Below are positions 1-8,287 of a stretch of 64,000 bases of DNA, piece after piece (position 1 is the first letter of the stretch; the number at the start of each line of letters is the position of its first letter). A program made the translations under genes and the position numbers. The notes under the pieces are model-generated. The model was not told the origin of the DNA. It saw only the letters and a program-made list of their open reading frames with translations, and searched no databases. Source of the stretch: Flavobacterium piscinae. GTDB lineage: Bacteria; Bacteroidota; Bacteroidia; Flavobacteriales; Flavobacteriaceae. The stretch covers positions 186,001-250,000 of the forward strand of contig NZ_SBKQ01000001.1 in NCBI RefSeq assembly GCF_004122145.1, in the 5' to 3' direction.

Positions 1-656
1 TCATGACGATTGATTTCGATAATTAGTTCATCTGCTTCTAAAACCGGCAATTCATAGCGTTTAAAAGCCAACAAACTCCGTTTAATTTCTGTGGTAGGAG
101 TGCCTTTTACTCGAGTTACTTTTACGGGATAAAGTTCTACTTCGGCACACAAATCTATAAAGCTTTCTTCTTCTTTGTGTGGAATAATTACAGCAAAAAT
201 CCCATTTTCTGAAAGTAATAAATTTGCGGCTTCAACCAAATTTTCAAAAGGCATTGCATCTTGAAATCGAGCTAAATCCCGTTGCGAATTTTCGGTTTTA
301 AAATCCTCAGTGTAAAAAGGAGGATTGGAAATGATTAAATCGTATTCGTCTTCCGGTTCTTCCACAAACTCATCCAAACCGGCATGAAAACAAAATATTC
401 GATCTCCCCAAGGCGAATTTTCAAAATTTTCAACGCATTGTTCGTAGGCGTCTTCGTCAATTTCTATGGCATCAATTTGTTCGGCATGACTTCGTTGGGC
501 AATCATCAAGGATAAAATGCCGGTTCCCGCACCAATATCTAAAACTGAAAAAGGATTATTTTCAATCGGACACCAAGCTCCCAACAGCACACTATCGGTA
601 CCTACTTTCATAGCACATCGATTTTGTTGAATAGAAAATTGTTTGAATTGAAACAC
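1..656 (-). CDS. trmN6: tRNA1(Val) (adenine(37)-N6)-methyltransferase, 3' end cut by window
   Basis: SAM-dependent methyltransferase of the YfiC/TrmN6 family, which methylates A37 of tRNA-Val. Reading the minus strand, the protein opens VFQFKQFSIQQNRCAMKVGT, followed by the SAM-binding loop DIGAGTGILSL and the N6-methyltransferase motif NPPFY. The frame is open to base 1, so about 218 codons are seen and a few tens of residues at the C-terminus may be missing. The start is GTG at 656-654; no in-frame ATG lies just upstream, and the family normally begins at this FxFKQF position. Identification is confident; the start codon less so. Confidence 0.88.
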   Translation of the reverse strand, partial: MFQFKQFSIQQNRCAMKVGTDSVLLGAWCPIENNPFSVLDIGAGTGILSLMIAQRSHAEQIDAIEIDEDAYEQCVENFENSPWGDRIFCFHAGLDEFVEEPEDEYDLIISNPPFYTEDFKTENSQRDLARFQDAMPFENLVEAANLLLSENGIFAVIIPHKEEESFIDLCAEVELYPVKVTRVKGTPTTEIKRSLLAFKRYELPVLEADELIIEINRH

Positions 657-697
657 GGTGATTAACGATTTAAGATTGAAGATTTTTGATTTCAGAA

Positions 698-765
698 CCT
701 GAAACCCGACCCGAAGCGGAGCCGAACAGAGCGAAGCTGAACTTGAAACCTGAAACCTGAAACTT
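698..765. repeat. degenerate heptamer tract (CTGAAAC/CTTGAAAC words)
   Basis: The spacer between trmN6 and rimM holds tandem near-copies of CTGAAAC and CTTGAAAC on the plus strand, plus a GC-richer stretch containing AGCGGAGC and AGCGAAGC. The same words recur near 38690-38730. No coding or promoter signal is evident here. Confidence 0.6.
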
Positions 766-766
766 T

Positions 767-1291
767 CTAAAGATACATCTCTACCAAACCTTCAGGTAAA
801 TTCATAATCACCTTCTTGTTTTCTCGATCAATTTTAACCAAAAACTGATCTATCATCGGAATAAGCATTTCTACATTTCCATTTAACACTTCAAAAAGAG
901 GTTGAGCAGTTGAATCATTGATAGAAACAATTTTTCCCACCATACCTAGTCGTTGGTCTTCTACCTCAAAACCAATTACTTCATGATAATAGAATTGATT
1001 TCCTTCTAATTTTGGCAAAAATGAAAGCGGTAGATAAAGTTCACAACCCATAATGGCATCGGCATCTTCTTCCGTGTCTACATCTTCAAATTTGACTCTG
1101 AGAAAGTCATTTTTATGCAGCGAACTATTTTCAATAAAAAATGGAACCAGATTTTTGTTTAATTCAACAAAAACTGATTCCATGTTTTCATATAATTCAG
1201 GTTCGTCCGTGTCTAGAAAGACCAAAACCTCACCTTTGAAACTAAATTTTTTAGCGATTTTGCCAAGATAGAAGCATTCTTCTTTTCGCAT
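767..1291 (-). CDS. rimM: ribosome maturation factor RimM
   Basis: RimM binds ribosomal protein S19 and helps mature the 30S head and process 16S rRNA. The 174-residue protein has the N-terminal beta-barrel start YLGKIAKKFSFKGEV and the PRC-barrel half with FYYHEVIGFEVED and a LIPMIDQFLVKID-like strand, which is the usual RimM architecture and length. It lies 12 bases downstream of rpsP on the same strand, and an rpsP-rimM operon is the usual arrangement. No promoter is seen between the two, so it probably relies on the rpsP promoter. Confidence 0.95.
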   Translation of the reverse strand: MRKEECFYLGKIAKKFSFKGEVLVFLDTDEPELYENMESVFVELNKNLVPFFIENSSLHKNDFLRVKFEDVDTEEDADAIMGCELYLPLSFLPKLEGNQFYYHEVIGFEVEDQRLGMVGKIVSINDSTAQPLFEVLNGNVEMLIPMIDQFLVKIDRENKKVIMNLPEGLVEMYL

Positions 1292-1303
1292 TATCGCAAA
1301 GAA

Positions 1304-1876
1304 TTAAGCTTCTTTTTCTTCGTTTGCTTCTTCAGCAGCAGGAGCTTCTTCAACAGGAGGAGTTTCCTCAGCAACCACTTCGCTTACTTCTTCTGCAACT
1401 TCTTCAGTAGCTTCAGCCGCTTTTAATGCTTCAGCCGCAGCGTTTGCACGTTTTTCGTTAGCTGCTTTCTCCGCTTTTAATGCCTCCGCTTTTGCTTTTT
1501 CTTGAGCTTTTGTTAAACCTTCTTTTTTAGAAGTAACTTTATTTGCTTTTTCTTCTAACCAAGCGGCTAATTTAGCATCTGCTTGTTCTTGTGTTAAAGC
1601 ACCTTTTCTAACACCACCATCCAAGTGATGTTTCAACAACGCACCTTTATAAGAAAGAATAGCTCTTGCAGTATCGGTTGGTTGAGCTCCATTGTGTAAC
1701 CATTGAACAGCACTGTCCAAGTTTAAATCAATGGTTGCAGGGTTAGTGTTTGGATTGTAAGTTCCGATTTTATCTAAGAATTTACCATCTCTTTTGGCTC
1801 TTGCATCAGCAGCCACAATCCAGAAAAAAGGTTTTCCTTTTTTACCGTGTCTTTGTAATCTAATTTTTACTGGCAT
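1304..1876 (-). CDS. rpsP: 30S ribosomal protein S16
   Basis: Small-subunit protein S16, needed for 30S assembly. The N-terminus MPVKIRLQRHGKKGKPFFWI and the GTYNP motif are canonical. At 190 residues it is about twice the length of the E. coli protein: residues from about 115 onward form a Lys/Ala/Glu-rich tail that ends in an acidic EEA-rich segment. Extended S16 tails are common in Bacteroidota. First gene of the rpsP-rimM operon, with a good promoter at 1926-1959. Confidence 0.96.
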   Translation of the reverse strand: MPVKIRLQRHGKKGKPFFWIVAADARAKRDGKFLDKIGTYNPNTNPATIDLNLDSAVQWLHNGAQPTDTARAILSYKGALLKHHLDGGVRKGALTQEQADAKLAAWLEEKANKVTSKKEGLTKAQEKAKAEALKAEKAANEKRANAAAEALKAAEATEEVAEEVSEVVAEETPPVEEAPAAEEANEEKEA

Positions 1877-1925
1877 AATCGTATGATTAAATTGTGAGGT
1901 ACTCGACCTCTGTTAATTGAGGGTG

Positions 1926-1959
1926 CAAATATATAAAAGTTTTTCGGATTAAAAACCAA
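1926..1959 (-). promoter_or_regulatory. promoter of rpsP-rimM
   Basis: On the minus strand a perfect Bacteroidota -7 element TATATTTG (1933-1926) is preceded by TTG (1959-1957) with a 23-base spacer, at the long end of what is accepted. It lies about 50 bases upstream of the rpsP ATG. Confidence 0.6.
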
Positions 1960-2045
1960 TGCTTTAAATTTTATTTTAAATACCGGATTTACCTTATTTT
2001 GAAAGTTTTTAACAAAAAAGTATGTCTTATATTCGCCAGAAAAAC

Positions 2046-2053
2046 TATTTTTG
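2046..2053 (+). promoter_or_regulatory. candidate -7 element of lipoprotein gene
   Basis: TATTTTTG matches TAnnTTTG, 29 bases before the ATG at 2083. No convincing TTG lies at the expected upstream distance. Confidence 0.4.
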
Positions 2054-2082
2054 TAGCTTCGAAAGTAAATAGATACATTACA

Positions 2083-2580
2083 ATGAAAAAATATTTTTCT
2101 CTTTTAGCAATTATTTTTCTTTTCATTTCATGTGAAGAAGATGTGGCATTAAATTCACCTTCTGTACAAGGAAGATTAGAAAATTCCTTTTGGAGAGCCA
2201 TTGATTCTGATGCAGTTTTACAACCCAACGGAGGTTTGGTAATTACTGCAAAAGCTCGTTTACAAACATTAACACTCAGAATTCCATCCAGAAATGTGGG
2301 AACCTATGTGTTAGGTGTTAATCAATCAAGAGTAGCTTCTTTTGTTTTTGAATATGATGAGAGTGAATTGTTTTATACCACAGGAGTAACTACTGAAGAA
2401 GATTTTCAAGGTGATGGTGAAATTAAAATTACCGAATTTGATGCCGCAAACGGTACAGTTTCCGGTTCATTCCGTTTCAATGCCGTGAATGTAGCTAACA
2501 ATCCTTTGGGAGGAGAAATCTTAAACTTTAATCAAGGTGTTTTTTATAAAGTTCCTGTAACAGGAATTGAAGAAGATTAA
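2083..2580 (+). CDS. small lipoprotein, DUF6252-like, unknown function
   Basis: A 165-residue predicted lipoprotein. The start is ATG at 2083 because it yields a compact lipoprotein signal peptide, MKKYFSLLAIIFLFISC, with the lipobox cysteine at about residue 17. An upstream in-frame extension to 1999 would bury the signal. The mature part is beta-rich, without recognisable catalytic motifs, and resembles small Flavobacterial lipoproteins with a repeated all-beta fold (DUF6252-like; tentative). It is a single gene followed by a strong terminator. The function is unknown. Confidence 0.75.
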   Translation: MKKYFSLLAIIFLFISCEEDVALNSPSVQGRLENSFWRAIDSDAVLQPNGGLVITAKARLQTLTLRIPSRNVGTYVLGVNQSRVASFVFEYDESELFYTTGVTTEEDFQGDGEIKITEFDAANGTVSGSFRFNAVNVANNPLGGEILNFNQGVFYKVPVTGIEED

Positions 2581-2602
2581 TTTAGTTAATAAAATTGTTT
2601 TG

Positions 2603-2637
2603 AAAAGGCTTTTCATACTTATTGAAAAGCCTTTTTT
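2603..2637 (+). terminator. intrinsic terminator after lipoprotein gene
   Basis: A perfect 13-bp stem (2603-2615 with 2623-2635), a 7-base loop and a T-run. Placed about 25 bases after the stop codon. Confidence 0.85.
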
Positions 2638-2701
2638 ATTTATTTTCAACAAATTATGAAATAAAAAACACAATTTGAGCGAGATTGCCATTTTATTAGT
2701 T

Positions 2702-2709
2702 TACCTTTG
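2702..2709 (+). promoter_or_regulatory. -7 promoter element of RNA-binding protein gene
   Basis: TACCTTTG fits TAnnTTTG and lies 21 bases before the ATG at 2731. TTTG at 2674-2677 is a possible upstream element with a long 24-base spacer. Confidence 0.55.
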
Positions 2710-2730
2710 TTTCAAATAATATTATTTTTT

Positions 2731-3096
2731 ATGAACATTTTTGTAGGAAGCCTTCCTTGGAGTATTGAGGAAGCAGATTTAAGAGAGTCTTTCGAGGCTT
2801 ATGGAGTTGTAGACTCTGTAAAAGTAATTACTGATAAATTTACCGGAAAAAGTAAAGGATTTGGTTTTGTTGAAATGCCTAATGACGAAGAAGGTCAAAA
2901 AGCTATCGATGAACTAAACGGAGCTACCGTTCAAGGACGTGCTATTGTGGTAAACAAATCAGAACCAAAACCGGAAGGCGAAAGAAGAAGCTTCAATAAC
3001 AACCGTTCAGGCGGTGGTTACGGTGGTGGAAATCGTGGTGGCGGTGGCTACAGCGGTGGTGGAAACAACCGTGGTGGCGGAGGAGGAAGATACTAG
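2731..3096 (+). CDS. glycine-rich RNA-binding protein (single RRM)
   Basis: A 121-residue protein with one RRM domain (about residues 1-80) and a Gly/Arg/Tyr/Asn-rich tail. RNP2 is the IFVGSLPW segment at the N-terminus; RNP1 is KGFGFVEM. ATG at 2731 is chosen because MNIFVGSLPW is the normal start of the RRM and the longer frame (from 2707) begins inside the promoter. Such proteins act as RNA chaperones, often cold-induced in other bacteria; that role is inferred from the family. Monocistronic, followed by a terminator. Confidence 0.9.
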   Translation: MNIFVGSLPWSIEEADLRESFEAYGVVDSVKVITDKFTGKSKGFGFVEMPNDEEGQKAIDELNGATVQGRAIVVNKSEPKPEGERRSFNNNRSGGGYGGGNRGGGGYSGGGNNRGGGGGRY

Positions 3097-3120
3097 TATT
3101 TTTTCTTGATAACATTAACA

Positions 3121-3153
3121 AAACCATTCTGAGCAATCAGGATGGTTTTTTTG
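3121..3153 (+). terminator. intrinsic terminator after RRM gene
   Basis: An inverted repeat AAACCATTCTGA / TCAGGATGGTTT with a GCAA tetraloop, one wobble pair and a run of seven T. Confidence 0.85.
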
Positions 3154-3213
3154 TTGATAACTAAAATTGATTACTTCCTCACTAAAATGTATTTTTGAAA
3201 ATGTAATTATTGA

Positions 3214-3258
3214 TGAGTTTTTAACTCATGACTAAGGACTCACCACTAAGGACTATTC
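3214..3258. repeat. short tandem words ACTCA/ACTAAGG upstream of dnaE
   Basis: Directly before dnaE, the words ACTCATG, ACTAAGG, ACTCACC, ACTAAGG and ACTATTC follow one another with a seven-base rhythm. This resembles the other degenerate heptamer tracts in the window. Confidence 0.5.
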
Positions 3259-3273
3259 TTTAATCACTTTCGC

Positions 3274-6200
3274 ATGTATTTAATCTTCGATACCGAAACC
3301 ACCGGCTTGCCCAAACGATGGGACGCACCACTCACCGATACCGACAATTGGCCTCGTTGTATTCAAATTGCTTGGCAATTGCACGATGAAATGGGGAATT
3401 TGGTGGAGCATAAAGATTATCTAGTGCAACCGGACGGATTTAATATTCCTTATGATGCGGAACGAATTCACGGCATTTCAACCGAATTGGCTCAACAAGA
3501 CGGAATTCCTTTAAAAGAAGTACTCGAAAAATTCAACATCGCTTTGAGCAAAGCCAAATTCATCGTGGGTCAAAATGTTGGTTTTGATGTGAATATTATG
3601 GGATGCGAATTTTATCGAATAAATGTAGATTCAATCATGAGTTCTATGCCGGTTTTAGATACTTGTACTGAAGTAACAGCCAATTTGTTGAAACTTCCCG
3701 GCGGACGAGGAGGAAAGTTCAAATTACCTACGTTAACCGAATTACATCAATACCTTTTTGGCGAACCTTTTGCCGAAGCTCACAATGCAACTGCCGACGT
3801 TGAAGCAACTACACGATGTTTTTTGGAACTTATCAAAAGAGAAATTTTTACGAAAGAAGAACTCGATGTTCCGGCTGATTATTTCAAAGATTTTAATGAA
3901 CATAATCCGAAAGAAATTCAACTCATCGGATTAAAGCATATTAATTTAAAAGAAGCTTCCGAAGCCATTCGGAAACAATTTCAAAAGGAACAACCCAAAG
4001 ATATTACCAAAACCAATTTGGTTGAAGATCAAAAAAACTTAGTTGAGGTTGAATTTGTCCATTTGCACAATCATACTCAATTTTCTGTTTTGCAATCTAC
4101 CATTTCAGTTGCCGATTTGGTAAAAGCTGCCGTAAAAAATAAAATGCCTGCTGTGGCTATGACCGACATTGGAAATATGATGGGGGCTTTTCATTTTGTT
4201 CGCGATGTTTTATACCATAATAAAGCAGCCGAAACGAAAAACAAAGCAGCCCTTGAAGCAGGAGAAAATCCCACCGAAACCGTCATCAAACCCATTGTAG
4301 GATGCGAATTTTTTGTCTGCGATAATCATAAAGATAAAACCCGAAAAGATAACGGATATCAAGTAGTTTTTCTGGCTAAGAATAAAAATGGTTACCATAA
4401 TTTGGCCAAAATGTCTTCCATTGGTTATACAGATGGATTTTATTATGTTCCTCGAATTGACAAAGAAGTTGTCAAGCAATACAAAGAAGATTTGATTGTT
4501 TTGTCGGGAAGTTTGTCCGGTGAAATTCCGAATAAACTTTTAAATATCGGCGAAAATCAAGCCGAAGAAGCTTTGCTTTGGTGGAAAAATGAATTTGGTG
4601 ATGATTTTTACATCGAATTAATGCGACACAATCAAGAAGATGAAAACCGAGTGAATGCTTCGTTGATTTCATTAGCTAAAAAGCATGACGTAAAAATGGT
4701 GGCGACCAACAACGTTTTTTATGTGGATAAGGAAAATGCCAACGCACATGATATTTTGCTTTGTGTTCGCGATGGTGAAAAACAAGCCACACCGATAGGA
4801 AGAGGTCGTGGTTATCGTTACGGTTTGCTCAATCAGGAATATTATTTCAAGTCGGGTGAAGAGATGAAAAAACTTTTTGCCGATTTACCCGAAGCCATTA
4901 TAAACATCAATGAAGTCGTTGATAAAATAGAAATTTTCGACCTGGCTCGTGGTGTTTTATTACCGAAATTTGATATTCCTCAAGAATTTTTAGTCCCCGA
5001 AGATGAAAAAGATGGCGGTAAAAGAGGGGAGAATTTATATTTGCGACACCTAACCTATGAAGGAGCCAAAAAGCGATACGGAACCATTACGCCCGAAATT
5101 GAAGAACGGCTTGATTTTGAATTAAAAACCATTGAAAACACAGGTTATCCGGGTTACTTTTTGATTGTTCAGGATTTTATCAGAGCCGCCCGTGAAATGG
5201 ATGTTTCTGTTGGTCCGGGACGTGGCTCGGCTGCCGGTTCGGTAGTAGCGTATTGTCTGTGGATTACGAATATTGACCCCTTAGAGTACGATTTGCTTTT
5301 TGAGCGTTTCCTGAATCCGGATAGGGTATCGATGCCCGATATTGATATCGATTTTGATGATGAAGGGCGTGGACGAGTCATGCAGTATGTGATTGATAAG
5401 TATGGGGCCAATCAGGTGGCTCAAATTATTACCTATGGTAAAATGGCAACCAAATCTTCGCTAAGAGATACTGCTCGTGTGCTCGATTTACCGCTTTTTG
5501 AAGCTGATAAATTAGCTAAATTAATTCCGGGAATGATGCCCGGAAAATGGAGTTTAGCCCGATTTTTATCCGATTCTATTGAAGAAGTTAAAAAAGCCGT
5601 TCGTTCGGATGAATTTGATAATATTAAAGAATTAATTGCTATTGCTAACGAAGGTGATTTAGCCGGAGAAACCATCCAACAAGCAAAAGTGTTAGAGGGA
5701 TCATTGCGAAACACCGGGATTCATGCTTGCGGAGTCATTATTACGCCAGACGATATTACGAATTTCGTTCCTGTGGCAACAGCAAAAGATTCCGATTTAT
5801 ATGTTACTCAATTTGACAACTCGGTAGTAGAAAGTGCAGGATTGTTAAAAATGGACTTTTTGGGATTAAAAACCCTAACGTTAATAAAAGATACTGTTAA
5901 ATTAATCAAATATCGAACCGGAAAAGAACTCGATCCGGATACTTTTCCCATTGATGATGTCAAAACCTATGAGCTTTTTCAACGTGGGGAAACGGTTGGA
6001 ATTTTTCAATACGAATCGGTTGGAATGCAAAAATACCTTCGTGATTTAAAACCAACGGTTTTTGGGGATTTGATTGCGATGAATGCATTGTATCGTCCGG
6101 GACCATTAGAATACATTCCCTCTTTCGTTCGCAGAAAAAATGGCGAAGAAGAAATTAGCTACGACTTAGATGCCTGTGAAGAATTTTTATCGGAAACATA

Positions 6201-7788
6201 CGGAATCACGGTTTACCAAGAACAAGTGATGTTGCTTTCGCAAAAATTAGCCGGATTTTCTAAAGGTGATGCCGACGTACTTCGAAAGGCCATGGGGAAA
6301 AAGCAAAAAGAGGTGTTGGATAAAATGAAATCCAAGTTTATCGATCAAGCTGTAGCTAAAGGTCACGATGCTCAAAAGTTGGATAAAATTTGGACAGATT
6401 GGGAAGCTTTTGCGAGTTATGCCTTCAACAAATCGCATTCCACTTGCTACGCTTGGATTGGCTATCAAACCGCTTACCTCAAAGCTCATTATCCTGCAGA
6501 ATACATGGCGGCGGTGCTTTCTAACAATATGAATGATATCAAGCAGGTTTCTTTTTTTATGGAAGAATGCAAGCGTATGGGATTGCGTGTTTTAAGTCCT
6601 GATGTAAATGAATCGTTTTATAAATTTACTGTAAATGATGATGGGGCGATTCGTTTTGGTATGGGAGCTATCAAAGGAGTTGGAGCAGGAGCTGTGGAAA
6701 CCATCGTGCAAAACCGATTGAAAGACGGAAAATATAAATCCATTTTTGATTTAGCCAAACGAATTGATTTGCGTGCCGCCAATAAAAAAGCTTTCGAGAA
6801 TCTTGCTTTAGCAGGAGGATTTGATTGTTTTACGGCAACGCATCGAGCACAGTATTTTCATCACGATGGTGATAATATTACCTTTTTAGAAAAAGCCATT
6901 CGCTATGGAGCAAAGTTTCAGGAAAATGAAAATTCGGCCCAAGTGAGTTTATTTGGTGAAGCCAGCGATGTGCAAATTGCAGAGCCAACGGTTCCACCTT
7001 GCGACGAATGGAGTACGATGGAAAAATTAGCCAAAGAAAAAGAGGTAGTTGGTATTTATATTTCTGGCCATCCGTTGGATGATTTCCGTTTTGAGATGAA
7101 ATATTTTTGCAATTCTAAATTAGAATACCTTAAAAACTTGGAGCAACATGTCAACAAAACATTGACATTTGGCGGAATTATCACCAACGTGCAACATCGT
7201 GTAGCTCAAAATGGAAAAGGTTGGGCATCCTTTATGCTGGAAGGTTATGATGAAAGCTATGAATTTAGAATATACGGAGAAGAATATTTAAAATTCCGTC
7301 ATTTTATCATTCAAAATAATTTCACTTTTATAAAAGTGATGGTGCGAGAAGGTTGGGCAAACAAAGAAACCGGTAAAAAAGGGGATCCTCGAATTACATT
7401 TCAATTGATGCAATATTTGCAGGATGTGTTGCCGCAATTTGCAAAAAAACTAACCATTCAAATGGACATTATGGCATTGCAACAAAATTTGATTGCCGAG
7501 TTAAGTGCTATTTTTAAAACATTTCAAGGAGATAATGCAGTTACGTTTGAAGTGATGGAATTAGAAAAAGTAAAAAAAGAAGTAGAAATTAAACCCGTTG
7601 TAATGGAGTCAGATGATGATTTAGATATCGAAAATTTAGAAGATATTGAACTAGAAATGGAAACCCCATCTGAAGAAATCAGAATGGTAACAAAGTTAAC
7701 CATGCCAAGCCGAAAACTAAAAGTTCAAATTTCAAATGAATTATTGAGTGAGCTAGAGAAAAAACAGGTTGATTTTAGGTTGAATTAA
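3274..7788 (+). CDS. dnaE: DNA polymerase III alpha subunit with fused N-terminal 3'-5' exonuclease
   Basis: Replicative polymerase of 1504 residues. Residues 1-190 are a DEDDh (DnaQ/epsilon-like) exonuclease: Exo I FDTETTG with D6 and E8, a central NVGFDVN, and the late HNATADVEAT motif carrying the catalytic His and Asp. Then come a PHP domain beginning VHLHNHTQFSVL (about residue 265), the polymerase palm/fingers with GPGRGSAAGS and PDIDIDF (Asp 689, 691, 693), the NTGIHACGV motif, and a C-terminal OB-fold (from about residue 1290). A canonical E. coli DnaE lacks the exonuclease. Fusions of this type occur in Bacteroidota DnaE proteins, which places proofreading in the same chain. It is preceded by a heptamer tract rather than a clear promoter. 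Confidence 0.96.
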   Translation: MYLIFDTETTGLPKRWDAPLTDTDNWPRCIQIAWQLHDEMGNLVEHKDYLVQPDGFNIPYDAERIHGISTELAQQDGIPLKEVLEKFNIALSKAKFIVGQNVGFDVNIMGCEFYRINVDSIMSSMPVLDTCTEVTANLLKLPGGRGGKFKLPTLTELHQYLFGEPFAEAHNATADVEATTRCFLELIKREIFTKEELDVPADYFKDFNEHNPKEIQLIGLKHINLKEASEAIRKQFQKEQPKDITKTNLVEDQKNLVEVEFVHLHNHTQFSVLQSTISVADLVKAAVKNKMPAVAMTDIGNMMGAFHFVRDVLYHNKAAETKNKAALEAGENPTETVIKPIVGCEFFVCDNHKDKTRKDNGYQVVFLAKNKNGYHNLAKMSSIGYTDGFYYVPRIDKEVVKQYKEDLIVLSGSLSGEIPNKLLNIGENQAEEALLWWKNEFGDDFYIELMRHNQEDENRVNASLISLAKKHDVKMVATNNVFYVDKENANAHDILLCVRDGEKQATPIGRGRGYRYGLLNQEYYFKSGEEMKKLFADLPEAIININEVVDKIEIFDLARGVLLPKFDIPQEFLVPEDEKDGGKRGENLYLRHLTYEGAKKRYGTITPEIEERLDFELKTIENTGYPGYFLIVQDFIRAAREMDVSVGPGRGSAAGSVVAYCLWITNIDPLEYDLLFERFLNPDRVSMPDIDIDFDDEGRGRVMQYVIDKYGANQVAQIITYGKMATKSSLRDTARVLDLPLFEADKLAKLIPGMMPGKWSLARFLSDSIEEVKKAVRSDEFDNIKELIAIANEGDLAGETIQQAKVLEGSLRNTGIHACGVIITPDDITNFVPVATAKDSDLYVTQFDNSVVESAGLLKMDFLGLKTLTLIKDTVKLIKYRTGKELDPDTFPIDDVKTYELFQRGETVGIFQYESVGMQKYLRDLKPTVFGDLIAMNALYRPGPLEYIPSFVRRKNGEEEISYDLDACEEFLSETYGITVYQEQVMLLSQKLAGFSKGDADVLRKAMGKKQKEVLDKMKSKFIDQAVAKGHDAQKLDKIWTDWEAFASYAFNKSHSTCYAWIGYQTAYLKAHYPAEYMAAVLSNNMNDIKQVSFFMEECKRMGLRVLSPDVNESFYKFTVNDDGAIRFGMGAIKGVGAGAVETIVQNRLKDGKYKSIFDLAKRIDLRAANKKAFENLALAGGFDCFTATHRAQYFHHDGDNITFLEKAIRYGAKFQENENSAQVSLFGEASDVQIAEPTVPPCDEWSTMEKLAKEKEVVGIYISGHPLDDFRFEMKYFCNSKLEYLKNLEQHVNKTLTFGGIITNVQHRVAQNGKGWASFMLEGYDESYEFRIYGEEYLKFRHFIIQNNFTFIKVMVREGWANKETGKKGDPRITFQLMQYLQDVLPQFAKKLTIQMDIMALQQNLIAELSAIFKTFQGDNAVTFEVMELEKVKKEVEIKPVVMESDDDLDIENLEDIELEMETPSEEIRMVTKLTMPSRKLKVQISNELLSELEKKQVDFRLN

Positions 7789-7859
7789 TCATCAATTCCA
7801 CCAATACATTCATAATCAAAACTAATTTTCAATTAACACTTCATTAAGTTTTAAATTTT

Positions 7860-7867
7860 TAAATTTG
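7860..7867 (+). promoter_or_regulatory. -7 promoter element of thioredoxin gene
   Basis: TAAATTTG is a perfect TAnnTTTG, 42 bases before the trxA ATG. No good upstream TTG is seen. Confidence 0.55.
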
Positions 7868-7909
7868 CAGTGTTAAATAAACAAATAATAATCATTAAAA
7901 AAATATAAA

Positions 7910-8227
7910 ATGGCATTAGCAATTACAGACGCTACTTTTGATGAAGTAGTTTTAAAATCAGACAAACCGGTAGTAGTAGATTTTTGGGCAGCGTGGTGTG
8001 GACCATGTAGAATGGTTGGGCCGGTTATCGATGAAATCGCAGCAGAATACGAAGGAAAAGCAGTAGTTGGAAAAGTAGACGTAGATGCCAACCAAGAATT
8101 TGCTGCAAAATACGGTGTGAGAAATATTCCAACGGTATTAGTTTTCCAAAATGGAGAAGTGGTAGGAAGACAAGTGGGAGTTGCTCCAAAGAAAAATTAT
8201 ACAGATGCAATTGATGCATTATTATAA
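7910..8227 (+). CDS. trxA: thioredoxin
   Basis: A cytoplasmic disulfide reductase of 105 residues, the standard thioredoxin length. The active site WCGPC (C30, C33) sits in the typical VVDFWAAWCGPC context, and the cis-proline region reads RNIPTVLVF. It is a monocistronic gene with its own promoter and a strong terminator, and nothing is unusual about it. Confidence 0.97.
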   Translation: MALAITDATFDEVVLKSDKPVVVDFWAAWCGPCRMVGPVIDEIAAEYEGKAVVGKVDVDANQEFAAKYGVRNIPTVLVFQNGEVVGRQVGVAPKKNYTDAIDALL

Positions 8228-8245
8228 TTTTGTACAAAATAAATT

Positions 8246-8276
8246 AAAAGGTCTGATGAAAATCAGACCTTTTTTC
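8246..8276 (+). terminator. intrinsic terminator after trxA
   Basis: A perfect 12-bp stem (8246-8257 with 8262-8273), a GAAA tetraloop and a T-run. It separates trxA from the convergent kinase gene and may act on both strands. Confidence 0.88.
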
Positions 8277-8287
8277 TGAGTGAAAAG

